Source: an uncultured Collinsella sp. | Lineage (GTDB): Bacteria > Actinomycetota > Coriobacteriia > Coriobacteriales > Coriobacteriaceae | Length of the DNA: 64,000 bases | NCBI GenBank assembly: GCA_900757615.1 | Contig: CAAEON010000017.1 | Location: forward strand, 1-64,000 | Reading direction: 5' to 3' | Shown here: positions 27,970 to 36,751 of the stretch, one piece after another | How positions within the stretch are numbered: position 1 is the stretch's first letter | Layout of the letters: the number at the start of each line of letters is the position of its first letter | Translations under genes and position numbers: made by a program | The notes under the pieces: generated by a model | The model's input: the letters and a program-made list of their open reading frames with translations, nothing else | Databases searched by the model: none | Told to the model about the DNA's origin: nothing

Positions 27970-29776
27970 AACCCTCATGGGCAGCATCCGCGACTATATG
28001 AAAGTCACCGTTGCCACGCCGTTGCTCGTGCTTGGCGAGGTGCTCTGCGAGATGCTGATTCCATTTATCACCGCCAACCTGATCGACGCTATCAAAGACG
28101 GCGCCACCGTAGCCGAGATGCTGCCCACTGCCGGCCTTCTGGTGCTCATCGCGCTGACGTCGCTTGCTTTTGGCGCCGCGGCCGGCGTCACCTGCAGCCA
28201 TGCGAGCTGCGGGTTCGCCAAGAACCTGCGTCACGACCTGTTCTACAAGATCCAGACGTTCAGCTTTGCCAACATCGATGAGTTCTCGAGCTCCTCGCTC
28301 GTCACGCGCCTGACCACCGATATTAACAACGTGCAGCAGGCCTTTATGATGATCATCCGTATCGCCGTGCGCGCGCCGCTGGTATTGATCTTCGCCTTTA
28401 CCATGGCGTTTATCATGGGCGGCAGCGTCGCCATGGTCTACCTGGTCATCATTCCGCTGCTGGGCTTTGGACTGTTCTTTATCATCTTTAAGGTGCGCCC
28501 CATCTTCTCGCGCGTGTTCCACAAGTACGATGCCCTTAACGAGTCCGTCGAGGAAAACGTCACCGGCATGCGCGTGGTCAAGAGCTATGTGCGCGAAGAC
28601 TTTGAGAAGGAGAAGTTCGCGACCGCCGCGCGCGACGTCCAGATGGACTTCACCCGCGCCGAGAAGCTGCTCGCCTTTAACAACCCCATGATGAACATCT
28701 GCGTCAACGGCGCGTTTGTCGTCATCATCTACCTGGGCTCCAAGCTCATCATCACGAGCCAGGGCACGCTGTTCGACGTGGGCCAGCTCTCCTCGACCTT
28801 TACCTATGGCTTCCAGATTCTGATGAGCCTGATGCAGCTGTCGATGATCTTTGTCATGGTGACCATGGCCGACGAATCGGCACACCGCATTGCCGAGGTG
28901 CTGGCCGCCGAGCCCACGATCGCCGATCCCGCCGAGCCCGTGCTCGAGGTTGCCGACGGTTCCATCGACTTTGACCACGTGAGCTTTAAGTATTCCAAGC
29001 ATGCGAAGCGCCAGGCGCTCGACGATATCGACCTGCACATTACGAGCGGCGAGACCATCGGCATCATCGGCGGCACCGGCTCGGCCAAATCCACGCTCGT
29101 TAACCTCATCGCCCGCCTGTACGACACCACCGAAGGCGCTGTGCGCGTGGGCGGCGTGGACGTGCGCGACTACGACCTGGACGCGCTGCGTCACCAGGTC
29201 GCCATGGTGCTGCAGAAAAACGTGCTGTTTAGCGGCACCGTCGCCGAGAACCTGCGTTGGGGCGACCCGAACGCCACCGACGAGGAAGTCCGCGAGGCAG
29301 CGCATCTGGCCTGCGCCGACGAGTTTGTCGACGGTTTCCCCAAGGGCTACGACACCTGGATCGAACAGGGCGGCTCCAATGTTTCCGGCGGTCAGAAGCA
29401 GCGCCTGTGCATTGCACGCGCCCTGCTGCGTCGCCCCAAGATCTTGATCCTGGACGACTCCACCAGCGCCGTCGACACCAAGACCGACGCCAAGATCCGC
29501 GCAGGCCTGGCAAGCTATCTGCCCAACACGACCAAGCTCATCATCGCCCAGCGCATCAGCTCCGTGCAGGACGCAGACCGCATCATCGTCATGGAGGGCG
29601 GCCGTATCGCGCAGATCGGCAACCATGACGAGCTGCTTAAGACGAGCGAGATCTACCGCGAGACCTTCACCTCGCAAAACAAGATGAGCGCCGAGGGCGA
29701 AGGGGCCATCGAGGCCGACACCGAGGCATCCGCAACGCAAGCTCAGACTCAGGAAGGAGGCGAGGCACATGAGTAA
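27962..29776 (+). CDS. Heterodimeric ABC exporter, subunit with degenerate ATP site
   Basis: Type IV (MsbA-like) exporter half: six membrane helices (about 15-305) and a nucleotide-binding domain from 335. The Walker A loop reads GGTGSAKST (370-378) with Ala where the invariant Gly before Lys is expected. Walker B ends in DD (498-499), so the catalytic Glu is Asp. The signature VSGGQ (474-478) is intact. These are the hallmarks of the subunit that supplies the non-hydrolytic site in heterodimers such as TM287/288. The partner is the next gene, overlapping by 8 nt. Confidence 0.93.
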   Translation: MIKTLMGSIRDYMKVTVATPLLVLGEVLCEMLIPFITANLIDAIKDGATVAEMLPTAGLLVLIALTSLAFGAAAGVTCSHASCGFAKNLRHDLFYKIQTFSFANIDEFSSSSLVTRLTTDINNVQQAFMMIIRIAVRAPLVLIFAFTMAFIMGGSVAMVYLVIIPLLGFGLFFIIFKVRPIFSRVFHKYDALNESVEENVTGMRVVKSYVREDFEKEKFATAARDVQMDFTRAEKLLAFNNPMMNICVNGAFVVIIYLGSKLIITSQGTLFDVGQLSSTFTYGFQILMSLMQLSMIFVMVTMADESAHRIAEVLAAEPTIADPAEPVLEVADGSIDFDHVSFKYSKHAKRQALDDIDLHITSGETIGIIGGTGSAKSTLVNLIARLYDTTEGAVRVGGVDVRDYDLDALRHQVAMVLQKNVLFSGTVAENLRWGDPNATDEEVREAAHLACADEFVDGFPKGYDTWIEQGGSNVSGGQKQRLCIARALLRRPKILILDDSTSAVDTKTDAKIRAGLASYLPNTTKLIIAQRISSVQDADRIIVMEGGRIAQIGNHDELLKTSEIYRETFTSQNKMSAEGEGAIEADTEASATQAQTQEGGEAHE

Positions 29777-31688
29777 GGCAACGACCGCCGAGCGCGCGCT
29801 CAACCGCAAGGGCGGCACCATGTCGCGCCTCATCAAGACGCTCTTTGGCTTCTATCCCGTGCTTTTGCCCCTCGTCGTCGCCGGCGTGGTGCTCTGCGCC
29901 ATCATCAACTCCATCGGCGCGACCTTCCTGCAGAGCGCCCTGCAAATTATTGGCGAATCGTGGCAGTCGGGCGATTGGGAAGCCGCACAGCCCAAGATTC
30001 TGCAGCTCGTGACCACCCTCGCCTGCATCTACGGCGTCGGTGTCCTGTCCTCGCTCTTCTGGAACCGCGCCATGGCTATCGTCACGCAGGGCTCGCTCGA
30101 GAAGCTGCGCGAGATGATGTTCAACCGCATGCAGGACCTGCCGATCCGCTACTTCGACACGCACCAGCGCGGCGATATCATGAGCCACTACACCAACGAC
30201 ATCGATACGCTGCGCCAAATGATCAGTCAGTCGCTGCCCAACCTGCTCATGACGATCATCATCATCGTCACGGTGTTCTTTATCATGCTGTACTACAGCG
30301 TGTGGATGTGCCTGGTCATCATCGCCGGCGTCGCCTTTATGACCTTTATGACCAAGCTGCTCGGCTCCAACTCCGCGCGTTTCTTCATTGCGCAGCAGAC
30401 CGAACTCGGCGTGGTCGAGGGCCATATCGAGGAAGTCATGAACGGCCAGAAGGTCGTCAAGGCATTCTGCCACGAGTCTGCCGCCGAGGCCGATTTTGAC
30501 GAGCGCAACGAAAAGCTCTTCGAGGTCTCGCAGAAGGCCAACATGTACGCCAACATCCTCATGCCCATCCTTATGAACCTGGGCAACCTGCTCTACGTGC
30601 TGGTCGCACTGGCGGGCGGCATTTTCCTAGCGCTGGGCGTGCCCAACCTGAGCATCTCGGGCATGGCGCTGTCCATCGCCGTCGTGGTGCCGTTCCTCAA
30701 CATGACCAAGCAGTTCTGCGGACAGATCGGTCAGATCTCGCAGCAGATCAACGCCGTGGTCATGGGCCTCGCCGGCGCCGACCGTATCTTTGAACTCATC
30801 GACGAGGAGCCCGAGGCCGACGAAGGCTATGTGACGCTCGTCAACGCGCAGGTGAACCCCGATACCTGGCAGCTCGAGGAGGCCGACCACCACACCGGCA
30901 TGTGGGCATGGAAACATCCGCACCGCGCAACCGGCGAGATTGAGTACGTGCCGCTGCGCGGCGACCTGGTCATGGACAACGTCGACTTTGGCTACACGCC
31001 CGACCACGAGGTGCTGCACGGCGTGTCCGTATACGCCAAGCCGGGTCAGAAGGTCGCGTTTGTCGGCGCCACCGGTGCCGGCAAGACGACCATCACCAAC
31101 CTCATCAACCGCTTCTACGACATTGCCGACGGCAAGATCCGCTATGACGGTATCAACGTCAACAAGATCCGCAAGGCCGATCTGCGCCGTTCGCTGGGCG
31201 TGGTACTGCAGGACGTGAACCTGTTCACCGGCACCGTGATGGATAACATCCGCTACGGCAACCTGGACGCCACCGACGAGGAGTGCATCGCGGCGGCCAA
31301 GCTCGCGGGCGCGGACGACTTTATCACCCGCCTGCCCGACGGCTACGACACCATGCTCACCGGCAACGGCGCCCAGCTGTCACAGGGCCAGCGCCAGCTG
31401 ATTTCGATCGCGCGCGCCGCCGTCGCCGATCCGCCGGCGATGATCCTGGACGAAGCAACGTCGAGCATCGATACCCGCACCGAGGCCATCGTGCAGGCGG
31501 GCATGGACAAGCTCATGGAGGGCCGCACGACGTTTGTCATCGCGCACCGCCTGTCCACCGTGCGCAACTCCGACGCGATCATCTGCCTGGACCACGGCCG
31601 CATCATCGAGCGCGGCAACCACGACGAGCTGATTGCCAAGCGCGGGTACTATTACCAGCTGTACACGGGTGCGTTTGAGCTCGAGTAG
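29769..31688 (+). CDS. Heterodimeric ABC exporter, subunit with active Walker motifs
   Basis: Partner half-transporter, 639 aa. Membrane domain about 25-340, then an insert of about 50 residues (350-398) before the nucleotide-binding domain. Walker A GATGAGKT (433-440) and catalytic Glu562 (ILDEATSS) are normal, while the signature reads LSQGQ (537-541). With the previous gene this gives one consensus and one degenerate ATP site. Drug, lipid or peptide export controlled by the MarR protein is likely; the substrate is unknown. The start follows GGAAGGAGG. Confidence 0.93.
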   Translation: MSKATTAERALNRKGGTMSRLIKTLFGFYPVLLPLVVAGVVLCAIINSIGATFLQSALQIIGESWQSGDWEAAQPKILQLVTTLACIYGVGVLSSLFWNRAMAIVTQGSLEKLREMMFNRMQDLPIRYFDTHQRGDIMSHYTNDIDTLRQMISQSLPNLLMTIIIIVTVFFIMLYYSVWMCLVIIAGVAFMTFMTKLLGSNSARFFIAQQTELGVVEGHIEEVMNGQKVVKAFCHESAAEADFDERNEKLFEVSQKANMYANILMPILMNLGNLLYVLVALAGGIFLALGVPNLSISGMALSIAVVVPFLNMTKQFCGQIGQISQQINAVVMGLAGADRIFELIDEEPEADEGYVTLVNAQVNPDTWQLEEADHHTGMWAWKHPHRATGEIEYVPLRGDLVMDNVDFGYTPDHEVLHGVSVYAKPGQKVAFVGATGAGKTTITNLINRFYDIADGKIRYDGINVNKIRKADLRRSLGVVLQDVNLFTGTVMDNIRYGNLDATDEECIAAAKLAGADDFITRLPDGYDTMLTGNGAQLSQGQRQLISIARAAVADPPAMILDEATSSIDTRTEAIVQAGMDKLMEGRTTFVIAHRLSTVRNSDAIICLDHGRIIERGNHDELIAKRGYYYQLYTGAFELE

Positions 31689-31702
31689 CACCGGTTACTG
31701 AC

Positions 31703-31810
31703 GGAGGGCGCCCCGAGGGTGGCGGGGTATTTCCTCCGTGCTCAAACATTCTCGCTGCGCTGCGAAACTGCGCGCGGAGGAAATACCCCGCCACCCTCGG
31801 GGCGCCCTCC
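31703..31810. repeat. Family D long palindrome D1 (36-bp perfect arms)
   Basis: Left arm 31703-31738 and right arm 31775-31810 are exact reverse complements over 36 bp; the loop is also 36 nt. It begins 15 nt after the ABC operon stop codon. No U-run follows, and a separate terminator lies at 31853. Confidence 0.9.
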
Positions 31811-31852
31811 TGCGCGCAATCAGCCCGTTGTTTAGAACGGAATAAAGTTAGT

Positions 31853-31885
31853 GAGGCCCTGGCCGTTTGGCCAGGGCCTCGTTTT
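31853..31885 (+). terminator. Rho-independent terminator of the marR-ABC operon
   Basis: Twelve-bp stem GAGGCCCTGGCC with GGCCAGGGCCTC (31853-31880), GTTT loop, then GTTTT. Confidence 0.8.
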
Positions 31886-31895
31886 GTAAGGAGCT

Positions 31896-31920
31896 AAAAA
31901 GCCCCGTCCCAAATTAGCTA
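31896..31920 (-). repeat. Family F 25-nt sequence, copy F1
   Basis: On the minus strand this segment, which starts at the LysR stop region, is identical over 25 nt to 61764-61788 (core TTTGGGACGGGGCTTTTT). At the second site it forms half of a longer hairpin; here the second half is missing. Confidence 0.6.
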
Positions 31921-32795
31921 TTGAGGAGTTGGGCCATGGCGTTGACGAATTTTTGCACTTGGAGGGTGGGCTCGAGCGGGTAGTGCAAGAAGACCGGCAC
32001 CTCGCGGCCGCACAGGAACGGCACGCCCACAAAGGCCGGGTGCACGCCCGACCATGCGCCGCAGGTGAGCACTGCGTCGCCCTTTTCCTCGGCTTCGTTA
32101 AAGAGCGCGAAGTCAAAGCTGTCCACGTCGATCACGTCCACGCCGCCATCGGCTAACAGGTCGATGCGCAGGCTGTCCATGGCGTCGTTGCCGTGGCGCA
32201 GTACGCGCAGACGCATGCCCTCCAAGTCGACGACCGTGATGCGCGTCTTGCGCGCGAGTCGGCTTGTGCGCGGCACGTCGATATAAAACGGCACGTTGAC
32301 GATACGGAGCTTTTGGCAGGCGTCGCCCCAACGCGGGGTCGAAAAACTCGACTGCACCACATCCACCTCGCGCCCCAGGCTGCGCATAACGGATTCGCGC
32401 TCGTCATAGAGATCGCTCACCGGCACAATCTCAAAGCGCAACGACGGTTCCAATTCGTGCACGTCCGTCCACATCGACAGCGTCTGGCGCCCCGGGCACA
32501 TCATCGACACGCCCAGGCGCACGGCGCCGCCATCGCCCGCCGCGCGTCGGGCGCGGCGCAACGCGTCCTCGGACTGGCGCATGATCGAGCGCGCGTCGTC
32601 CACCAGCAGAGCACCCGCCGGCGTCACCTTGACGCCCGAATGCGAGCGCTCGAACAACGTAATGCCAAACTCGGCCTCGAATCCCGACACCTGCTTGACG
32701 AGCGCCGGAGTCGACACGCGCAGTTTTGCCGCCGCGCGCGAGAAACTTCCCAGCTCCGCGGCGGTCGCTATGGCCTCGAGTCGTCGATCGTACAC
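31914..32795 (-). CDS. LysR family transcriptional regulator
   Basis: The N-terminal winged helix (about 1-60: RRLEAIATAAELGSFSRAAA, then STPALVKQVSGFEAEFG) is typical of LysR proteins, and the C-terminal part (about 85-290) is the co-inducer-binding domain. The GTG at 32795 has GGGAGA at close spacing; an upstream extension to 32825 is less likely. It is divergent from the SDR/MFS/oxidoreductase cluster, with a 232-nt intergenic region, the classic arrangement for control of that cluster. Confidence 0.88.
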   Translation of the reverse strand: MYDRRLEAIATAAELGSFSRAAAKLRVSTPALVKQVSGFEAEFGITLFERSHSGVKVTPAGALLVDDARSIMRQSEDALRRARRAAGDGGAVRLGVSMMCPGRQTLSMWTDVHELEPSLRFEIVPVSDLYDERESVMRSLGREVDVVQSSFSTPRWGDACQKLRIVNVPFYIDVPRTSRLARKTRITVVDLEGMRLRVLRHGNDAMDSLRIDLLADGGVDVIDVDSFDFALFNEAEEKGDAVLTCGAWSGVHPAFVGVPFLCGREVPVFLHYPLEPTLQVQKFVNAMAQLLNS

Positions 32796-32929
32796 GTCAG
32801 TCTCCCGTTTCCAGACGCATGGCAATGAACTGCCGAAGGGGGTCGTTTTGGCAGGTCACGCGCTCAATTGAGAAAAACTGCATCGCATAGTGTAAACCTA
32901 CGGTTAACGCCATTCTAACAAATATGCAA

Positions 32930-32958
32930 TTCACCTGCGCAAATGCAAAGCATACGAT
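32930..32958 (+). promoter_or_regulatory. Possible promoter of the SDR-MFS-oxidoreductase cluster
   Basis: -35 TTCACC (32930-32935), 17-bp spacer, -10 TACGAT (32953-32958). The match is moderate, as expected for an activator-dependent promoter. Confidence 0.35.
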
Positions 32959-33027
32959 AACCAGCGAAAACCACGTGGGTCGAGTAATGGGAGCGGCCCA
33001 CAGGGAGGTACAAGAAGGGAAGTTCCT

Positions 33028-33909
33028 ATGAGCAACTGGCTTAAGCTCGAGGGCGATGTCTGCGCTGTGACCGGCGCGCTCGGCGGCATGGGCGTCGAGA
33101 TCTGCCGCGAGTTCGCCCGCAACGGCGCCAACGTCGTCCTGCTCGACTTGGACGAGGAGAAGGTCAAGGCCGCAGCTGCCGACCTCGCCGCCGAGTTTGG
33201 CATCCACGCCGAGGGCTACAAGATGAACGCCACCGACGAGGCCGAGGTTCAGGCCGCCGTCGATGCCACCATCGCCGACTTCGGACGTGTCGACGTCCTC
33301 GTCAACACCGCCGGCATCCTGCGCTTCGCAGCCATGGAAGACCTGCCGCTGAGCGACTGGAACGAGGTCATCAACGTCAACCTCACCGGCTACTTCATCA
33401 CCTCGCAGCGCTTTGGTCGCGAGATGATCAAGGCAGGCCAGGGTCGCCTGGTGCATATCTCGACCGTTGCCAGCCACTCCCCCGAGACGTTCTCGGGCGT
33501 GTACAGCTCCACCAAGGCGGGCGTCAACATGATGTCCAAGATGCTGGCCGCCGAGTGGGGCCCCTACGGCGTGCGCTCCAACTGCGTCGAGCCCTGCTTT
33601 GTCAAGACCCCCATGTCGGCGAGCTTTTACGCTGACCCCGAGGTCGAGAAGAGCCGCAGCCGCCTTATCGCCACACGCCGCATCGGCGAGGTCAGCGATA
33701 TCGCCAACGCCGTCATGTTCCTGGCGTCCAAGCGCTCGGACTTTACCACCGGCGACGCCATCAAGGTCGACGGCGGTTTCTCCAATATGATGGGCGACCT
33801 CACCGCCAAGCCCGGCGGCCGCCGAGCCTTTGCCGACAACTACCTCAAGAACAAGGGTGTCGAGCTTTGGTCCGACGAGTCCGGCGTCGCAAAGCCGACC
33901 GACCAGTAA
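33028..33909 (+). CDS. Short-chain dehydrogenase/reductase
   Basis: Classical SDR with a Rossmann fold (293 aa). The cofactor motif is TGALGGMG (about 15-22). Asp at the end of the second strand (LLDLDEEK) favours NAD(H). NTAG replaces the usual NNAG. The catalytic set is Ser in ISTVAS and YSSTK (Tyr and Lys near 170). The C-terminal 40 residues form an extension beyond the typical 250. The substrate is unknown; the neighbouring transporter and Gfo/Idh/MocA enzyme suggest catabolism of a polyol, sugar acid or similar compound. Confidence 0.88.
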   Translation: MSNWLKLEGDVCAVTGALGGMGVEICREFARNGANVVLLDLDEEKVKAAAADLAAEFGIHAEGYKMNATDEAEVQAAVDATIADFGRVDVLVNTAGILRFAAMEDLPLSDWNEVINVNLTGYFITSQRFGREMIKAGQGRLVHISTVASHSPETFSGVYSSTKAGVNMMSKMLAAEWGPYGVRSNCVEPCFVKTPMSASFYADPEVEKSRSRLIATRRIGEVSDIANAVMFLASKRSDFTTGDAIKVDGGFSNMMGDLTAKPGGRRAFADNYLKNKGVELWSDESGVAKPTDQ

Positions 33910-33975
33910 ACCAGCCTGACAGGGAGGCCCCGCGGACGCGTCCGCCCCTCCCCCGTATCGATTAGAAAGAGTCCA

Positions 33976-35232
33976 ATGGCTTCCACCAACTCCAACAAGG
34001 GTCGCGCCGTCGTGCTTTCCGCCGCGTGCGTCACCATGTTCTTCATCAGCTCAATCGCGCTGTATTCCGTCGTGAGCAAGAACCTGCTCGCCGTCTACCC
34101 CGAGTGGTCCAGCGCCCTTACCTGGGCCTTCCCGGTCTTTCAGACCATCATGGCCGTGACGGGCATCTTCGCCGGTCGCATCTCCGATAAGATCGGCCCG
34201 CGCAACGTCGTGATCGCCGCCGCCGTGTGTTACGGCTTGGGCTGGTTCATGTCCGGCACCGTCACCGAGCCGTGGCAGTTCTACCTGTGGTTCTCGCTCG
34301 TCGCCGCCATCGGCAACGGCCTGGGCTACAACCCCGCGCTCACCACCGGCCAAAAGTGGTTCATCGACAAGAAGGGCCTGGCCTCCGGCATCACCCTGGC
34401 CGCTTCGACCGCCGGCCCCGCCGTGCTGTCCCCGGTGCTCGCCTCGCTGCTCATCCCGAGCCTGGGCATCTTTGGCGCCCTTAAGGCACTCGGCGTCATC
34501 TTCTTTGTGACGATCGCCGCCTCCGCCCTGTTCCTGAAGGCCCCCGAGGCCGGTTGGCTGCCCGAGGGCTTCGAGGCCCCCAAGGGTGGCGCACATGCCG
34601 GCACCTTCGGCGACCTCACCCCGGGCGAGATGGTCAAGACCCCGCGCTTCTGGGTCCTCATCGTCACCTTCGCCTTTGCCGCCACCGCGGGCACCCTGCT
34701 CGTGGGCAAGGTTGCCTCCATCGCCGCTGTCCAGCTCTTCGCCGACCCCACGAGCGCCGCGGCCGTCGCCCTCGGCGGCGTGGTCGTCTCCGTCAACACC
34801 TGCGCCAACCTGGTCGGCCGTCTGTCCTTTGGCCAGATCATCGACAAGCTCGGCGCCTACAAGTCGCTGCTCATCAGCCTTGTCGTCACCATCGTCGCGC
34901 TCGTCATCATGTCGATGAGCTTTACGCAGAGCATGTTCTTTGTGGCGCTCGCCCTGCTCGGCTTTAGCTTTGGCGCCCTGCTCGTCATCTACCCGCCGCT
35001 CACCGGTGGCGCCTTTGGCACCAGCAACATCGGCGTCAACTACGGCATCATGTTTTTGGGCTATGCCGCTTCCACCTGGATCAGCCAGCCCATCACCGCC
35101 GTGCTGTATCACGCCGAGGCCGGCAGCGCCGCCTACCAGCAGTCCTTCTACGGCGCCATTGTGATTGCCGCCATCGCCGTCGTGCTCACCGTCTACATGA
35201 TGGTCTCCGACAGCAAGAAGAAGTCCGCCTAG
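33976..35232 (+). CDS. MFS transporter, OFA (oxalate/formate antiporter)-like
   Basis: A 418-aa protein with 12 predicted membrane helices. The pattern of the first half (FPVFQTIMAVTGIFAGRISDKIGPRNV, then GNGLGYNPALTTGQKWF and KGLASGITLAASTAGPAV) is that of the OFA family of organic-anion transporters. It lies between SDR and Gfo/Idh/MocA genes, so it probably imports their substrate (inference). The central loop at about 195-220 is Gly/Pro-rich. Confidence 0.85.
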   Translation: MASTNSNKGRAVVLSAACVTMFFISSIALYSVVSKNLLAVYPEWSSALTWAFPVFQTIMAVTGIFAGRISDKIGPRNVVIAAAVCYGLGWFMSGTVTEPWQFYLWFSLVAAIGNGLGYNPALTTGQKWFIDKKGLASGITLAASTAGPAVLSPVLASLLIPSLGIFGALKALGVIFFVTIAASALFLKAPEAGWLPEGFEAPKGGAHAGTFGDLTPGEMVKTPRFWVLIVTFAFAATAGTLLVGKVASIAAVQLFADPTSAAAVALGGVVVSVNTCANLVGRLSFGQIIDKLGAYKSLLISLVVTIVALVIMSMSFTQSMFFVALALLGFSFGALLVIYPPLTGGAFGTSNIGVNYGIMFLGYAASTWISQPITAVLYHAEAGSAAYQQSFYGAIVIAAIAVVLTVYMMVSDSKKKSA

Positions 35233-35240
35233 TTTTACCG

Positions 35241-35271
35241 ATGCGACAAAGGGACAGTCCCTTTGTCGCAT
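35241..35271. repeat. Family E hairpin E3
   Basis: Arms ATGCGACAAAGGGA and TCCCTTTGTCGCAT around a 3-nt loop, between the MFS and Gfo/Idh/MocA genes. Confidence 0.75.
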
Positions 35272-35301
35272 TCCACCGGTCACCAGTATTAAGGAGTCGA
35301 A

Positions 35302-36342
35302 ATGTCTGAGCTCAACCCCGTCCGCATTGCCGTCATCGGCGCCGGCGCCATGGGCCGCAACCACATCCGCTTTGTCACCGAGGAGCCCGAGGCCGAGCTC
35401 GTCGCCATCGCCGACGCCTTTGAGGGCGCCCGCGCCACGGCCGAGGCCGCCGGCGTGCCGTTCTTCACCGATCCCGCCCAGATGATGGACGAGGTCAAGC
35501 CCGAGGCCGTCATTATCGCCACGCCCAACGACCTGCATCTGGGCGTTGCCCGCGAGGCCGTGAAGCGCAACATCGTGCCGCTGGTCGAAAAGCCGATCTC
35601 CAACGATCTCGAGGATGCCCAGGCCTTCGCCGCCGAGGCCGAGACCGCCGGCGTGCCCGTGCTCGTGGGTCAGCACCGTCGCCACAACCCCTTCGTCAAC
35701 AAGGCCAAGGAGATCATCGAGTCCGGCGAGCTGGGCAAGCTCACCGTGTCGAGCTTCCACTACATGATCTATAAGAACGACGAGTACTTCGATGTCGAGT
35801 GGCGCCGCAAAAAGGGTGCCGGCCCGATCCTGGTCAACCTGGTGCACGACGTCGACCTGCTCCGCTACCTGCTGGGCGAGCCCGTTGCCGTCCAGGGTAT
35901 GCAGTCCAGCGCCGCCCGCGGTTTTGAGACCGAGGACTCCGCCGTAGTCAACGTCCGTTTTGCCGACGGCGCGCTCGCGAGCATGACCATCTCCGACGCC
36001 ACCGCCAGCCCCTGGAACTGGGAGGCAACCGCTCGCGAGGACCCGCAGTACCGCCCCTTCGACGCCGATGCCTACTTTATTGGCGGTACCAAGGGCGCCC
36101 TTTCGCTGCCCCGCCTGCACCAGTTCTCCTACGACGGTGCCTCCAACTGGCACAAGCCGCTGCAGATGGAGATCCCGGCCGTCGACCCGGCACTGCCGCA
36201 CAAGATGCAGCTCAAGCACTTTGTGAAGGTCGTCCGCCGCGAGGTCGAGCCCGTCGTGACCCCCGCCGACAACGTCAAGACGCTCACGCTGCTTAACGCC
36301 ATCAAGGAGGCCGCCGAGACCGGCCAGCTCGTCGAGCTGTAA
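35302..36342 (+). CDS. Gfo/Idh/MocA family oxidoreductase
   Basis: NAD(P)-dependent sugar or inositol-type dehydrogenase. The 346 aa have the Rossmann motif VIGAGAMGRNH (about 10-20), ATPNDLHLGVA and the catalytic-lysine motif VEKPISN (about 97-103), then the C-terminal alpha/beta domain with LVNLVHDVDLLRYLLGEP. The start follows AAGGAG. Last gene of the LysR-linked cluster; a terminator follows at 36414. Confidence 0.9.
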   Translation: MSELNPVRIAVIGAGAMGRNHIRFVTEEPEAELVAIADAFEGARATAEAAGVPFFTDPAQMMDEVKPEAVIIATPNDLHLGVAREAVKRNIVPLVEKPISNDLEDAQAFAAEAETAGVPVLVGQHRRHNPFVNKAKEIIESGELGKLTVSSFHYMIYKNDEYFDVEWRRKKGAGPILVNLVHDVDLLRYLLGEPVAVQGMQSSAARGFETEDSAVVNVRFADGALASMTISDATASPWNWEATAREDPQYRPFDADAYFIGGTKGALSLPRLHQFSYDGASNWHKPLQMEIPAVDPALPHKMQLKHFVKVVRREVEPVVTPADNVKTLTLLNAIKEAAETGQLVEL

Positions 36343-36413
36343 TGCCCCAGGGCGGATCGCGGCGAACCTCCTACCGAGTCCCTCGGTCCGCCCTCAACAA
36401 GCCCCTCTTCTTT

Positions 36414-36448
36414 GCCCCGCGAGCAGCCTCCTGCCCGCGGGGCTTTTT
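36414..36448 (+). terminator. Rho-independent terminator of the SDR-MFS-oxidoreductase cluster
   Basis: Stem GCCCCGCG (36414-36421) with CGCGGGGC (36436-36443), then TTTTT. The remainder of the gap to tex (36343-36751) holds a weaker hairpin at about 36350-36392 and repeat B2. Confidence 0.85.
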
Positions 36449-36508
36449 GCTACGTTGCCAATGATTTTTCTGGAGCGGGGGCCATTTTGCACCTCGGCCT
36501 GATTCGTT

Positions 36509-36670
36509 CGCCACGAAATGGGCCTATCTACTACGTTTAACCGACCACCCTCAACCATACCGAATTTCGCGAAATAAAAACCGCAGGTAAACGGCTTGCC
36601 GATTTTCGGAAAACACAAGTATGGTCAGCCCCTACGGGCAAAACGTAGTAGATAGGCCGCTTTCGTGGCG
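36509..36670 (+). repeat. Family B nested inverted repeat, copy B2
   Basis: Outer arms 36509-36538 and 36641-36670 (GCCACGAAA, GGCCTATCTACTACGTTT). Inner stem ACCATAC (36554-36560) with GTATGGT (36619-36625). The core AACCGCAGGTAAACGGCTTG (36579-36598) matches B1 and B3. It ends about 80 nt before the tex start. Confidence 0.8.
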
Positions 36671-36751
36671 CGCCCCCAAAACAGTCCTTTGGGACGGGTG
36701 GTATCCTTGGTAGCCCTGTGCCGCAAACGCACCTTAAACGCAAGGAGTTCC

